Assembly (NCBI GenBank): GCA_002840905.1
Contig: PHDD01000003.1
Location: forward strand, 12,376-76,375
DNA length: 64,000 nt
Source: Bacteroidetes bacterium HGW-Bacteroidetes-4
GTDB taxonomy: Bacteria; Bacteroidota; Bacteroidia; Bacteroidales; SZUA-534
Direction of reading: 5' to 3'
The notes under the pieces were generated by a model. It searched no databases. It saw nothing but the letters and a program-made list of their open reading frames with translations, and was not told where the DNA came from. Position 1 is the stretch's first letter. Every line of letters begins with the position of its first letter. Shown piece after piece: positions 8,486 through 16,667 of this stretch. A program made the translations under genes and the position numbers.

Positions 8486-10060
8486 ATGGGAACAATAAAA
8501 AAAGTCATCGAAATCAAAGCAAACGACGTGCAATTAATGATGGAACGGCACCAATATCCCGCCGATATAAAATCAAACATTGTAATTGAAAACCTGCTTC
8601 CAACCGGATTGCTGGCACGCCTTCATAACGCGTATCCCCAGCACTCGGGCATTATGGAAACCGAACCCTTTATTTTTACTGAAAAGCACCATTACGGTGG
8701 TTTAGCCGGGTTTCGCGAGATAAACCAGATTCTTTTAAATAACGGAATAAACATGGGCTATATTGAGGAACGTGAACTCTTTATTAAGGTTTATCGCTTT
8801 TTAGCTACCAAACATGTATTGAATTCCATTAACTGGAAGAATTTTGAAAAGGATTCCCTGTTTCAGTTGGTTTTTCCCCAACCAGGAATGATTGCTCCCG
8901 AAACAACCAAAGCCTATTTGGCAGCAAAAACCGATGAGGAAAGGGAAAAAGTGGTTAGAGCGCACATGGATAAAACCAATCCCCACGACGGAAAACAAAA
9001 GCTTAATAAGCCTTTTTATATTAACGAAGATGGCGGCATGGAAGTGGTTGAGGGGAGCCAGCACAAATATCCCCAATGCGAATTAATTTTCGATCAATCC
9101 ACCCAAAGTTGTTTTGCCTTTTGTACGTATTGCTTCCGTCATGCCCAAGTTCGCGGCGACGAAGATATGTTTATCCAGCGCGAAATTGATCAGGTACACG
9201 GTTATTTGCGTCGACATAAAGAAGTAAGCGATGTTTTGCTTACCGGAGGCGATGGTGCCTACATGCCTTTCGATCGGCTCGAAAAATACGCGCGTCCGCT
9301 GGTTGAAGATCCGGAATTAACCCATATCAAATCACTGCGTATTGGTTCGCGGGCTTTAAGTTTCCATCCCGAACTGGTATTAACCGACGACTACAACAAA
9401 TACCTCGATTTATACAAATACCTAATCGATAACGGCATTCAGGTAGTTTGGATGGGTCATTTCTCAACCCCACGAGAATTACTGAACACCAGCACCATTG
9501 CAGCCGTTCGGCGCTTGCGTGCTATGGGTGTTACCATTAAAAGCCAAAGTCCGGTAATGAACCATATCAGTTTGTTTACCCACGAAAACGGAAAGGTTGA
9601 CATTGACCGCTCGGCTCAAAACTGGATCGATTTGGGAAATGTTCTGGCCATGTTAACCATCGGGTTCCACAGCATGTACTGTGCCCGCCCAACCGGTGAA
9701 CACCACTATTTTACAGTTCCACTTGCTGAGCTTAATCAGGTATTCAGCAAAGTTTACCGTTCGCTGGCTTCCATCAATCGTCCGTCGCGGTATATAACCA
9801 TGACATCGTCGGCCGGAAAAACCTCGATGCTGGGCGTAGCCGAAATAAACGGCGAAAAAGTATTTGCCCTTAAGTTTAATGAGAGTCGTAATATGGAATG
9901 GATGGATAAGGTGTTTTTAGCCAAATACGATGAGAAGGAAAACACCATTGAAAAACTGAAGCCGTATGCTGCCGACAAACATTTCTATGAAGATGAGTTG
10001 AAAGAAATTGAAAACAATCTGGAAGAAGCCTTTTTGAAAAAAGTAAAAAGCACACATTAA
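8486..10060 (+). CDS. KamA-family radical SAM amino-acid 2,3-aminomutase
   Basis: A 524-residue enzyme of the lysine 2,3-aminomutase family, which uses S-adenosylmethionine, a 4Fe-4S cluster and PLP to move an amino group from C2 to C3. The cluster motif CxxxCxxC is at Cys209-Cys213-Cys216 (CFAFCTYCFRHAQ), followed by LLTGGD (251-256). The PLP lysine is most likely Lys445 in TSSAGKTSM, which matches the glycine-rich PGGGGK loop of lysine aminomutases. The cluster motif sits roughly 85 residues later than in classical enzymes of about 416 residues, so the N-terminal region is extended. The aspartates that bind the lysine side chain in clostridial enzymes appear to be replaced (Ala400-Arg401 and Thr438 at the aligned sites), pointing to a substrate other than lysine. 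It leads a cluster with a CoA-transferase, an aminotransferase and a thiolase. Confidence 0.88.
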   Translation: MGTIKKVIEIKANDVQLMMERHQYPADIKSNIVIENLLPTGLLARLHNAYPQHSGIMETEPFIFTEKHHYGGLAGFREINQILLNNGINMGYIEERELFIKVYRFLATKHVLNSINWKNFEKDSLFQLVFPQPGMIAPETTKAYLAAKTDEEREKVVRAHMDKTNPHDGKQKLNKPFYINEDGGMEVVEGSQHKYPQCELIFDQSTQSCFAFCTYCFRHAQVRGDEDMFIQREIDQVHGYLRRHKEVSDVLLTGGDGAYMPFDRLEKYARPLVEDPELTHIKSLRIGSRALSFHPELVLTDDYNKYLDLYKYLIDNGIQVVWMGHFSTPRELLNTSTIAAVRRLRAMGVTIKSQSPVMNHISLFTHENGKVDIDRSAQNWIDLGNVLAMLTIGFHSMYCARPTGEHHYFTVPLAELNQVFSKVYRSLASINRPSRYITMTSSAGKTSMLGVAEINGEKVFALKFNESRNMEWMDKVFLAKYDEKENTIEKLKPYAADKHFYEDELKEIENNLEEAFLKKVKSTH

Positions 10061-10181
10061 AAGGATAGGGCTTCGGCTCTTCCTATTTCCTTATTTTTAA
10101 AGGGTTTTCTGTAAACGTTTTTTAGAAAGCCATGCTTTGATAGAATTTAAACAGCTATTTTGTTATTTAATACCCCACAGC

Positions 10182-10895
10182 ATGATTAACAAAATTATTT
10201 ATTCCACAGCCGAAGCCGTTGCCGATATTTTTGATGGGGCAACCATCATGATAAGCGGTTTTGGCGAAGCCGGCAGCCCAATTGAGTTGATTCATCAACT
10301 CATTGATCACGGAGCAAAAAATTTAACCGTGGTAAGTAACAATACCGGTAGCGGCCTTGTTGGACTGGCTGCATTAATAGAGAACAAGCAGGTAAAAAAA
10401 ATGATTTGTTCTTTTCCACGAACCGCTAATTCAACGGTTTTCCCCGAACTCTACAATAAAGGAGAAATAGAATTGGAACTGGTTCCGCAGGGAACCCTGG
10501 CCGAACGCATTCGTGCCGGTGGTGCCGGAATACCGGCTTTTTATACCCCATCGTCGGTAAATACCCCTTTGGCCGATGGCAAAGAGGTACGCGAATTCAA
10601 CGGTCAATTGTTTGTAATGGAACACGCCATTAAAGCCGATTTTGCTTTGGTTAAATGTCTTACGGCCGACAGGTATGGAAATCTTATTTATAATAAAACG
10701 GCACGAAACTTTGGCCCAATAATGTGTACTGCAGCCCAAACAACCATTGTTCAGGCAAAACATATTGTGGAACCGGGAACAATTGATCCGGAAACCGTGG
10801 TAACACCCGGTATTTTTGTAAACCGCGTAGTGCAGGTAAGCAATCCTGCCGATGAATCGAAACTTGTAGCTGATAACAGGAGGTACCCATGGTAA
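10182..10895 (+). CDS. pcaI: 3-oxoacid CoA-transferase subunit A (PcaI-like)
   Basis: Alpha subunit of a family I CoA-transferase that moves CoA from succinyl-CoA to a 3-oxoacid. I chose the ATG at 10182 (MINKIIYSTAEAV), which matches the usual PcaI start; an upstream TTG at 10137 would add 15 residues. The glycine-rich motif GFGEAGSPIELI, the CSFPRTANSTVF block, VPQGTLAERIRAGGAGIPAF and NKTARNFGPIMCTAA all follow the 3-oxoadipate CoA-transferase pattern. The product is 237 residues, normal for the family. It overlaps the beta-subunit gene by seven bases, implying translational coupling. The resemblance to PcaI suggests 3-oxoadipate or a near relative as substrate, although no aromatic-ring pathway gene is present. 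Confidence 0.88.
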   Translation: MINKIIYSTAEAVADIFDGATIMISGFGEAGSPIELIHQLIDHGAKNLTVVSNNTGSGLVGLAALIENKQVKKMICSFPRTANSTVFPELYNKGEIELELVPQGTLAERIRAGGAGIPAFYTPSSVNTPLADGKEVREFNGQLFVMEHAIKADFALVKCLTADRYGNLIYNKTARNFGPIMCTAAQTTIVQAKHIVEPGTIDPETVVTPGIFVNRVVQVSNPADESKLVADNRRYPW

Positions 10896-11554
10896 CAGAA
10901 AAAAACACAATAGGATGGAGCCGCAACGAAATGGCTCAAAAAGTAGCCGCCGATATACCCGATGGTTCGTATGTTAATCTGGGTATTGGCATTCCCGAAC
11001 TGGTAGCCGACCACGTTCCACCCGGCATCGAAGTTATTTATCATACTGAAAACGGTTTATTGGGAATGGGCCCCGTTCCTGAAAAGGATCTGGCTGATCC
11101 AGAATTAATAAACGCCGGAAAAAAATGCGTTACGGCAATTCCCGGAGCTTGCTATTTTCATCATGCCGATAGCTTTACCATGATACGCGGCGGGCATCTC
11201 GATATTTGTGTATTGGGTGCTTTGCAGGTTTCAAAAGAGGGCGACCTGGCCAACTGGTCAACCGGAGCGCCCGATGCCATCCCCGCCGTGGGAGGAGCCA
11301 TGGATCTGGTTGCCGGTGTTAAAAACATTTGGGTAATTACCGAGCATAACACCAAGGACGGAAAGTTTAAACTGGTGAATCAATGTGCTTTTCCGCTTAC
11401 CGGAAAGCAAGTGGTAACGCGAATCTACACCAACCTGGCCATTATTAATGTAAAAGAAAAAAACTTATACGTTCGCGAAATGGCCCCCGGTGTTACCTTC
11501 GAAGAATTACAGCGATTGACCGAAGCTAAATTGATCAACGAATCCGGAAAGTAA
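10889..11554 (+). CDS. pcaJ: 3-oxoacid CoA-transferase subunit B (PcaJ-like)
   Basis: Beta subunit, 221 residues, carrying the catalytic glutamate that forms the acyl-CoA intermediate (Glu54 in HTENGLLGMGP). Other family blocks are YFHHADSFTMIRGGHLD and GDLANWSTG followed by IPAVGGAMDLVAG. These follow the PcaJ pattern closely. Its start codon lies within the end of subunit A, so the two chains should be made together and assemble as an A2B2-type enzyme. The proposed role is activation of a 3-oxoacid produced by the nearby aminotransferase. Confidence 0.88.
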   Translation: MVTEKNTIGWSRNEMAQKVAADIPDGSYVNLGIGIPELVADHVPPGIEVIYHTENGLLGMGPVPEKDLADPELINAGKKCVTAIPGACYFHHADSFTMIRGGHLDICVLGALQVSKEGDLANWSTGAPDAIPAVGGAMDLVAGVKNIWVITEHNTKDGKFKLVNQCAFPLTGKQVVTRIYTNLAIINVKEKNLYVREMAPGVTFEELQRLTEAKLINESGK

Positions 11555-11650
11555 AGGCTCGTTAATTAAAAAACCAATCGTCCGGGGTTTAAAGCCAAAG
11601 GACGAACTGTTTAAGGTGGATAATATAAAACCAATCATAATTTTACCAAC

Positions 11651-13003
11651 ATGGATACCCAAAATAATACAAACACCAACAAAAGCCGGCAGTTATATGC
11701 TCAGGCTGTAAATGTGTTGCCCGGTGGTGTCAGTCGCAATACCGTGTTTCACAAACCCTACCCACAATATGCAGCCAAAGCAAAAGGCTGTTACGTAACC
11801 GATGTGGATGGCACCGAACGAATCGACTTTGCCAACAACATGGCCTCGCTCATTCATGGGCACGCTTATCAGCCCATTGTTGACGCAGTTACCGAACAGT
11901 TGAACCGGGGAACGGCTTATACCCTGGCTACTGAGGCCGAGGTTCGCTTAGCCGAACATTTGTGTGAGCGTGCTCCAGGATTTGAAAAAATTCGATTCAT
12001 GAATTCCGGAACCGAGGCGGTAATGGCCATGATTAAAGCTGCCCGCGCTTTTACCGGACGACCGAAAATAGCTAAAGCCGAAGGAGCCTACCACGGCACC
12101 TACGATTTTGCCGAAGTGAGTCAAACCGCCAACCCAACCAACTGGGGAGACCTCGATAAACCCAACAGCGTACCCCTGGCTAACGGAACCCCAAGGGGTG
12201 TGTTAAACGATGTGTTGATTTTTCCCTACAACGATATCGAACGGACACTACATATATTAAATACACATGCCGATGATATTGCTTGTGTAATTATCGATCC
12301 GGTACCGCACCGCGTGGGATTATTGCGCGCCACGCCCGAATTTGTTGAGGCGCTGCATCAGTGGACACGAATGAATGGGGCTTTACTGGTTTTTGACGAG
12401 GTGGTTACCTTCCGGACCAACTATAGCGGAGCGCAACACGACTACAAAGTAAAGCCCGATTTAACAGCCCTTGGAAAAATTATCGGAGGAGGTTTTCCGG
12501 TGGGGGCTTTGGCCGGAAGCTCTGAAATAATGAAGGTTCTCGATCCGCGTGAGAGCAAGCTTTTGCTTCCTCATTCAGGAACGTTCTCGGCCAATCCCAT
12601 AACCATGACGTCTGGTAAAGTAGCCATGGAGCACTTCGACCGGGATGCTGTGCTTAAACTCAACGCGCTGACCCAAAAAGCGATTGGACAGATTAAAGAA
12701 GCCATACGGCTGGCCGATGTTCCGGTTTCAATTACCGGAGCAGGTTCCATGTTCCGCATGCATTTTAAAGTAACTCCACCCACTACTTATCGGGAAGCCT
12801 ACCAGAGTAAAGAAGAAGCAGCCCTGATAAACACCTTGCTCGATTACCTGTTTTATCAGGAAAACCTGATTATGATTAATACTTGCGCCTGTATGTTTTC
12901 AACCGCTTTGACTCAGAAGGAAGTTGATCGTCTAAGTCAGGCGCTGTTTAACGGGTTTAAAACCATTAAACCCCAATTGGAATTTTTAAATAAAACCCGT
13001 TAA
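11651..13003 (+). CDS. Class III aminotransferase (glutamate-1-semialdehyde aminomutase-like)
   Basis: A 450-residue PLP enzyme of the class III fold. Visible features are MNSGTEAVMAMIKAARA (phosphate-binding region, about 117-133), FDEVVTFR (Asp249 contacting the pyridine nitrogen) and LGKIIGGGFPVGA (PLP lysine Lys276). It resembles glutamate-1-semialdehyde aminomutase, but no tetrapyrrole genes are nearby. Known beta-amino-acid transaminases belong to the same subfamily. In this cluster, sited between a 2,3-aminomutase/CoA-transferase and a thiolase, it is best read as the enzyme that turns a beta-amino acid into a beta-oxo acid (inference). The thiolase gene starts four bases after its stop codon, indicating tight coupling. 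Confidence 0.85.
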   Translation: MDTQNNTNTNKSRQLYAQAVNVLPGGVSRNTVFHKPYPQYAAKAKGCYVTDVDGTERIDFANNMASLIHGHAYQPIVDAVTEQLNRGTAYTLATEAEVRLAEHLCERAPGFEKIRFMNSGTEAVMAMIKAARAFTGRPKIAKAEGAYHGTYDFAEVSQTANPTNWGDLDKPNSVPLANGTPRGVLNDVLIFPYNDIERTLHILNTHADDIACVIIDPVPHRVGLLRATPEFVEALHQWTRMNGALLVFDEVVTFRTNYSGAQHDYKVKPDLTALGKIIGGGFPVGALAGSSEIMKVLDPRESKLLLPHSGTFSANPITMTSGKVAMEHFDRDAVLKLNALTQKAIGQIKEAIRLADVPVSITGAGSMFRMHFKVTPPTTYREAYQSKEEAALINTLLDYLFYQENLIMINTCACMFSTALTQKEVDRLSQALFNGFKTIKPQLEFLNKTR

Positions 13004-13007
13004 TGCT

Positions 13008-14210
13008 ATGAATGAAGTTTATATTTGTGATGCTGTAAGAACGCCTATTGGCCGCTATGGCGGGGTCCTTTCATCAGTTCGTCCCGACGATTTGGCGGCT
13101 ATTCCCTTAAAAACCTTGATGGAACGCTACCCGCAGATTGACTGGAACGAAGTGGATGATGTGCTATTGGGTTGTGCCAATCAGGCCGGCGAAGATAACC
13201 GCAACGTGGCCCGCATGGCCTTATTGCTGGCGGGCTATCCGGTTACAATTCCCGGAGCCACCATAAACCGGCTTTGCGGTTCAGGAATGGATGCTGTGGG
13301 AACAGCAGCCCGTGCCATTCAGGCAGGTGAAGCCGAGCTTATTATTGCCGGCGGAGTCGAAAGCATGTCGCGTTCGCCTTTTGTTATTGGCAAAGCCGAT
13401 GCTGCCTTTGGGCGTACCCAGCAGATGTATGATACCACCATGGGCTGGCGCTTTATAAACAAAACGCTCGATAAAATGTACGGTACCGAGGGCATGATAC
13501 AAACAGCTGAGAATATTGCAAAAGAATTCAACATAAGCCGCAGCGACCAGGATAAGTTTGCCTTATGGAGTCAGGAAAAGGCAAATACGGCACAACAGAA
13601 CAACGGATTTCAACCCGAATTGATTCCGGTAAGTATTCCGCAACGTAAGGGTGATCCAATAATAGTACGTATTGACGAGCATCCACGGGCAACCACTCTG
13701 GAAAAACTGGCTGCCCTGAAACCGGTTACAGTAGCCGATGGAACGGTTACTGCCGGAAACGCATCGGGAATAAATGATGGAGCCGCAGCTTTAATTATTG
13801 CATCAGCCAAAGCAGTAAATAAATACAATCTGGTTCCAAAAGCCCGAATATTAGGAATGAAAGCGGCCGGAGTTCCTCCGCGCATTATGGGAATGGGCCC
13901 TGTGCCTGCCACACAAAAACTGTTGAAACATTTGGGCCTTTCGCTCAGCGATATCGACTTAATTGAGCTGAACGAAGCTTTTGCGGCTCAGGCCCTGGGT
14001 TGTAGCCGCGAACTGGGTCTGGCCGATAACGATCCGCGTATTAATCCCCTGGGTGGAGCCATAGCTTTGGGTCATCCGCTGGGAATGAGCGGGGCGCGTT
14101 TGCTTACTACGGCAACGCATCAGATGCAGCAAACCACAGCCAAACGGGCACTGTGTACTATGTGTATTGGCGTAGGGCAGGGAATTGCCCTGGTACTTGA
14201 AAAAGTATAA
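13008..14210 (+). CDS. pcaF: Acetyl-CoA acyltransferase, 3-oxoadipyl-CoA thiolase-like
   Basis: A 400-residue thiolase with the complete catalytic set: Cys90 (NRLCGSGMD), His356 (ALGHPLGMSGAR) and Cys386 (CTMCIGVGQG). The N-terminus (ICDAVRTPIGRYGG, then LSSVRPDDLAAIP) and the block GCANQAGEDNRNVARMA are those of PcaF/PaaJ, the 3-oxoadipyl-CoA thiolases, more than of AtoB-type acetoacetyl-CoA thiolases. The reaction would be 3-oxoacyl-CoA plus CoA giving acetyl-CoA and a shortened acyl-CoA (succinyl-CoA if the substrate is 3-oxoadipyl-CoA). It is the last gene of the cluster and is followed by a long imperfect hairpin. Confidence 0.9.
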   Translation: MNEVYICDAVRTPIGRYGGVLSSVRPDDLAAIPLKTLMERYPQIDWNEVDDVLLGCANQAGEDNRNVARMALLLAGYPVTIPGATINRLCGSGMDAVGTAARAIQAGEAELIIAGGVESMSRSPFVIGKADAAFGRTQQMYDTTMGWRFINKTLDKMYGTEGMIQTAENIAKEFNISRSDQDKFALWSQEKANTAQQNNGFQPELIPVSIPQRKGDPIIVRIDEHPRATTLEKLAALKPVTVADGTVTAGNASGINDGAAALIIASAKAVNKYNLVPKARILGMKAAGVPPRIMGMGPVPATQKLLKHLGLSLSDIDLIELNEAFAAQALGCSRELGLADNDPRINPLGGAIALGHPLGMSGARLLTTATHQMQQTTAKRALCTMCIGVGQGIALVLEKV

Positions 14211-14218
14211 CAAAAAGC

Positions 14219-14288
14219 AGGAATCGCCGTCCGGGTTAAGGAAAGGTTGCTATGAATAAACCCGAACATTGCCAGGACGGCAATCCCG
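14219..14288 (+). other. Long nested hairpin after the thiolase gene
   Basis: Nested inverted repeats: GCCGTCC (14226-14232) with GGACGGC (14275-14281), enclosing CGGGTT (14232-14237) with AACCCG (14259-14264). Weaker pairing extends outward. No U-tract follows directly. It could be an RNA 3' structure or a palindromic repeat element. Confidence 0.5.
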
Positions 14289-14303
14289 ACTAGACAGATT
14301 TTT

Positions 14304-14318
14304 CTGGCTTTAAGCCAG
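14304..14318. repeat. Perfect 7-bp-arm palindrome CTGGCTTTAAGCCAG
   Basis: CTGGCTT and AAGCCAG flank a single T. It lies between the thiolase hairpin and the sufS promoter, and no T-run follows on either strand. Confidence 0.5.
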
Positions 14319-14391
14319 GCGAAGGGTTTGTTTGCTGTTTTATGGGATGAATCTTAAACCAATTCCATACCTTTTTATCCACAATTAATCG

Positions 14392-14399
14392 TATTTTTG
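14392..14399 (+). promoter_or_regulatory. Candidate -7 promoter element for the suf genes
   Basis: TATTTTTG matches TAnnTTTG exactly, 25 bases upstream of the sufS ATG. The -33 region shows only a T-rich stretch (CTTTTTA). Confidence 0.5.
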
Positions 14400-14423
14400 T
14401 GGCCGTAATTGAGAGGTTTACTT

Positions 14424-15644
14424 ATGGCTTTAATTATTGATAAAATACGGGAAGACTTTCCCATCCTTAAAGAAACGATTTATAACAAGCCCCTGGTTTA
14501 TTTAGATAACGCGGCCACCACCCAAAAACCCCAGGTGGTGCTCGATAAGCTGATTGAAGTTTATACAAAATATAACGCCAATATTCACCGGGGGGTGCAT
14601 TATTTAAGCAACAAGGCAACTACCGAAACGGAGAATGCCCGGCTTACGGTGCAAAAATTTATCAATGCCCAACACAGTCATGAAGTTATTTTTGCCCGGG
14701 GAGCTACCGAAGGGATTAACCTGGTGGCCCATTCGTTTGGCGAAAAGTTTATACATGCGGGCGACGAAATTATTGTGTCCGAAATGGAACACCACTCCAA
14801 CCTGGTTCCCTGGCAAATGGTGGCCGAAAAACGGGGAGCCCGGTTGGTGAAATGGGCGTTTAATCAGGCGGGTGAGTTGGAACTGAATGAACTTGAAAAG
14901 CTAATCAGCGACAAAACCCGGATAATTGCCGTAAACCAGGTGAGTAATTCACTGGGAACCATAAATCCCGTAAAGGAAATTACGGCTTTGGCGCATCGGC
15001 ATCAGGTGGCGGTTTTAATCGACGGAGCACAGGCGGTGCAGCATTTAAAGGTGGATGTACAGGAACTCGATTGCGATTTTTATGTGTTTTCAGGTCATAA
15101 AATCTACGGTCCTACAGGTATTGGCGTGGTATATGGAAAAGAAGGCTGGTTAAACCAGATGCCTCCCTACCAGGGCGGTGGCGAGATGATTGAAAGTGTG
15201 AGTTTTGAAAAAACCACCTACAACCAACTGCCCTTTAAATTTGAAGCCGGAACGCCCAATTATGCCGATTCCATTGCTTTGGCTACAGCCATTGACTATT
15301 TGACGGCCTTGGGTTTAGATGACATTGCAACTTACGAAAAGGAATTACTGGACTACGCCGAAGCCAAATTACTTACAATTCCCGGACTCGAAATTGTGGG
15401 AACTGCCAAAAAGAAAACCAGTGTGGTTTCGTTTAACATAAAGGGCCTTCATGCTTATGATGTGGGAACCTTACTCGATAAAATGGGAATTGCGGTGCGC
15501 ACCGGAACGCACTGCACCGAGCCGGTAATGATTCATTACGGAATTTCGGGAACCGTACGGGCCAGTTTTGCGTTTTATAATACCCGGGACGAAATTGACC
15601 GGTTACATCAGGGGCTTTTAAAGGTAATCGAATTGTTTGCCTAA
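14424..15644 (+). CDS. sufS: Cysteine desulfurase SufS
   Basis: PLP-dependent group II cysteine desulfurase of 406 residues that supplies sulfur for iron-sulfur cluster assembly. Visible features are the N-terminal YLDNAATTQKP, the PLP lysine Lys226 in FSGHKIYGPTGIG, and the active-site Cys364 in RTGTHCTEPVM. The ATG at 14424 is chosen over an in-frame TTG 15 bases upstream. sufE follows 99 bases downstream and a SufT-like gene after that, forming a small sulfur-transfer operon. The SufBCD scaffold is not in the window. Assignment is firm. Confidence 0.93.
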   Translation: MALIIDKIREDFPILKETIYNKPLVYLDNAATTQKPQVVLDKLIEVYTKYNANIHRGVHYLSNKATTETENARLTVQKFINAQHSHEVIFARGATEGINLVAHSFGEKFIHAGDEIIVSEMEHHSNLVPWQMVAEKRGARLVKWAFNQAGELELNELEKLISDKTRIIAVNQVSNSLGTINPVKEITALAHRHQVAVLIDGAQAVQHLKVDVQELDCDFYVFSGHKIYGPTGIGVVYGKEGWLNQMPPYQGGGEMIESVSFEKTTYNQLPFKFEAGTPNYADSIALATAIDYLTALGLDDIATYEKELLDYAEAKLLTIPGLEIVGTAKKKTSVVSFNIKGLHAYDVGTLLDKMGIAVRTGTHCTEPVMIHYGISGTVRASFAFYNTRDEIDRLHQGLLKVIELFA

Positions 15645-15743
15645 ACTTAGGAGATAGTCACCCGACGGCTATCTTAATACAAAATACAAACAGTGACAAC
15701 GAACAAGTAGTCGGGTGACTTGTAATTAGAGAAACAGCGCTTT

Positions 15744-16172
15744 ATGAGTGAATTAAATAAAAGACAGGATGCCGTAATTGAAGAATTCAGTGTATTCGAC
15801 GATTGGATGGACAAGTATTCGTACCTGATTGATTTGGGAAAGGAACTACATCCGATATCGGACAAAATAAAAAACGAGCAAACCCTGATTAAGGGTTGTC
15901 AGAGCAAAGTCTGGCTCGACGCTAAAATGGAAGAAGGAAAGGTAATTTTTACTGCCGACAGCGACGCCATTATTACCAAAGGAATTGTGGCTCTGTTGGT
16001 GCGGGTGATGTCGGGCCTGAAACCCGAAGATATTATAAATGGAGAACTGTATTTTATCGACCGGATTGGGCTGCACGAGAACCTCTCGCCAACCCGCTCG
16101 AATGGCTTGGTTGCCATGGTAAAACAAATGAAAATGTTTGCCCTGGCTTATCATACCAAACTGAACAGTTAA
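15744..16172 (+). CDS. sufE: Sulfur acceptor protein SufE
   Basis: A 142-residue SufE-family protein that accepts persulfide sulfur from SufS. The sulfur-carrying cysteine is Cys52 in LIKGCQSKVW, a highly conserved motif. The later block DIINGELYFIDRIGLHENLSPTRSNGL is also typical. It lies between sufS and a SufT-like gene on the same strand, giving a complete sulfur-relay pair. Confidence 0.92.
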   Translation: MSELNKRQDAVIEEFSVFDDWMDKYSYLIDLGKELHPISDKIKNEQTLIKGCQSKVWLDAKMEEGKVIFTADSDAIITKGIVALLVRVMSGLKPEDIINGELYFIDRIGLHENLSPTRSNGLVAMVKQMKMFALAYHTKLNS

Positions 16173-16201
16173 GCAAAAACAGAACTTAAAACAAAACGAC
16201 C

Positions 16202-16507
16202 ATGACACAAGAATTAGAGGATATTTTGGTTGCTGAATTGCAAACCATATACGACCCGGAGATTCCGGTTAATATTTACGATTTGGGTTTAATCTACAAC
16301 CTGAAAGAAGAAGACGGCGTACTCGACGTAGAGATGACCCTGACAGCTCCCGGCTGTCCGGTGGCCGACAGTATTATGGCCGAGGTAAAACAAAAAATGG
16401 AACAGGTGGAGGGTATTAAAGAAGCGCGCATCGATCTGGTGTTCGATCCCCCCTGGACCATGGACATGATGACCGAAGAAGCCAAGCTGGAACTGGGTAT
16501 GCTTTAG
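16202..16507 (+). CDS. SufT-like / MIP18 (DUF59) family iron-sulfur maturation protein
   Basis: A 101-residue single-domain DUF59 protein. It has the N-terminal TIYDPEIPVNIYDLGLIY signature and the conserved cysteine Cys52 in LTAPGCPVADSI, ending with the PPWTMDMMTEEAK block. SufT-type proteins help mature iron-sulfur proteins, and PaaD-like relatives act in phenylacetate oxidation. Its place directly after sufS and sufE favours the iron-sulfur role. The gene starts 29 bases after sufE. Confidence 0.9.
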   Translation: MTQELEDILVAELQTIYDPEIPVNIYDLGLIYNLKEEDGVLDVEMTLTAPGCPVADSIMAEVKQKMEQVEGIKEARIDLVFDPPWTMDMMTEEAKLELGML

Positions 16508-16667
16508 TGTTTTTGTGAGCAACGCGCAGGGGGTTGTTGATAAATTAGAAAGCGAAGCATAGCAACTATTTTTTATTTGCTTACAAATAATTAAATTGCA
16601 ACTCATTTTTACCAAAATGCTGTTTTAATACTATTGTTTTATAGTTTCAACAACTAATCCATCGTTT

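Noticed and set aside
10062-10090. Terminator between the aminomutase and CoA-transferase genes
   Set aside because: The TTCG-looped stem has only about five consistent pairs, including a G-T pair, before mismatches, and the downstream T-run is not adjacent.
11651-13003. HemL for haem biosynthesis
   Set aside because: The class III aminotransferase looks GSA-aminomutase-like, but the context is catabolic, with no tetrapyrrole genes nearby.
10182-14210. Ordinary aromatic (protocatechuate) degradation operon
   Set aside because: No ring-cleavage, cycloisomerase or lactonase genes are linked, and an aminomutase and an aminotransferase are.
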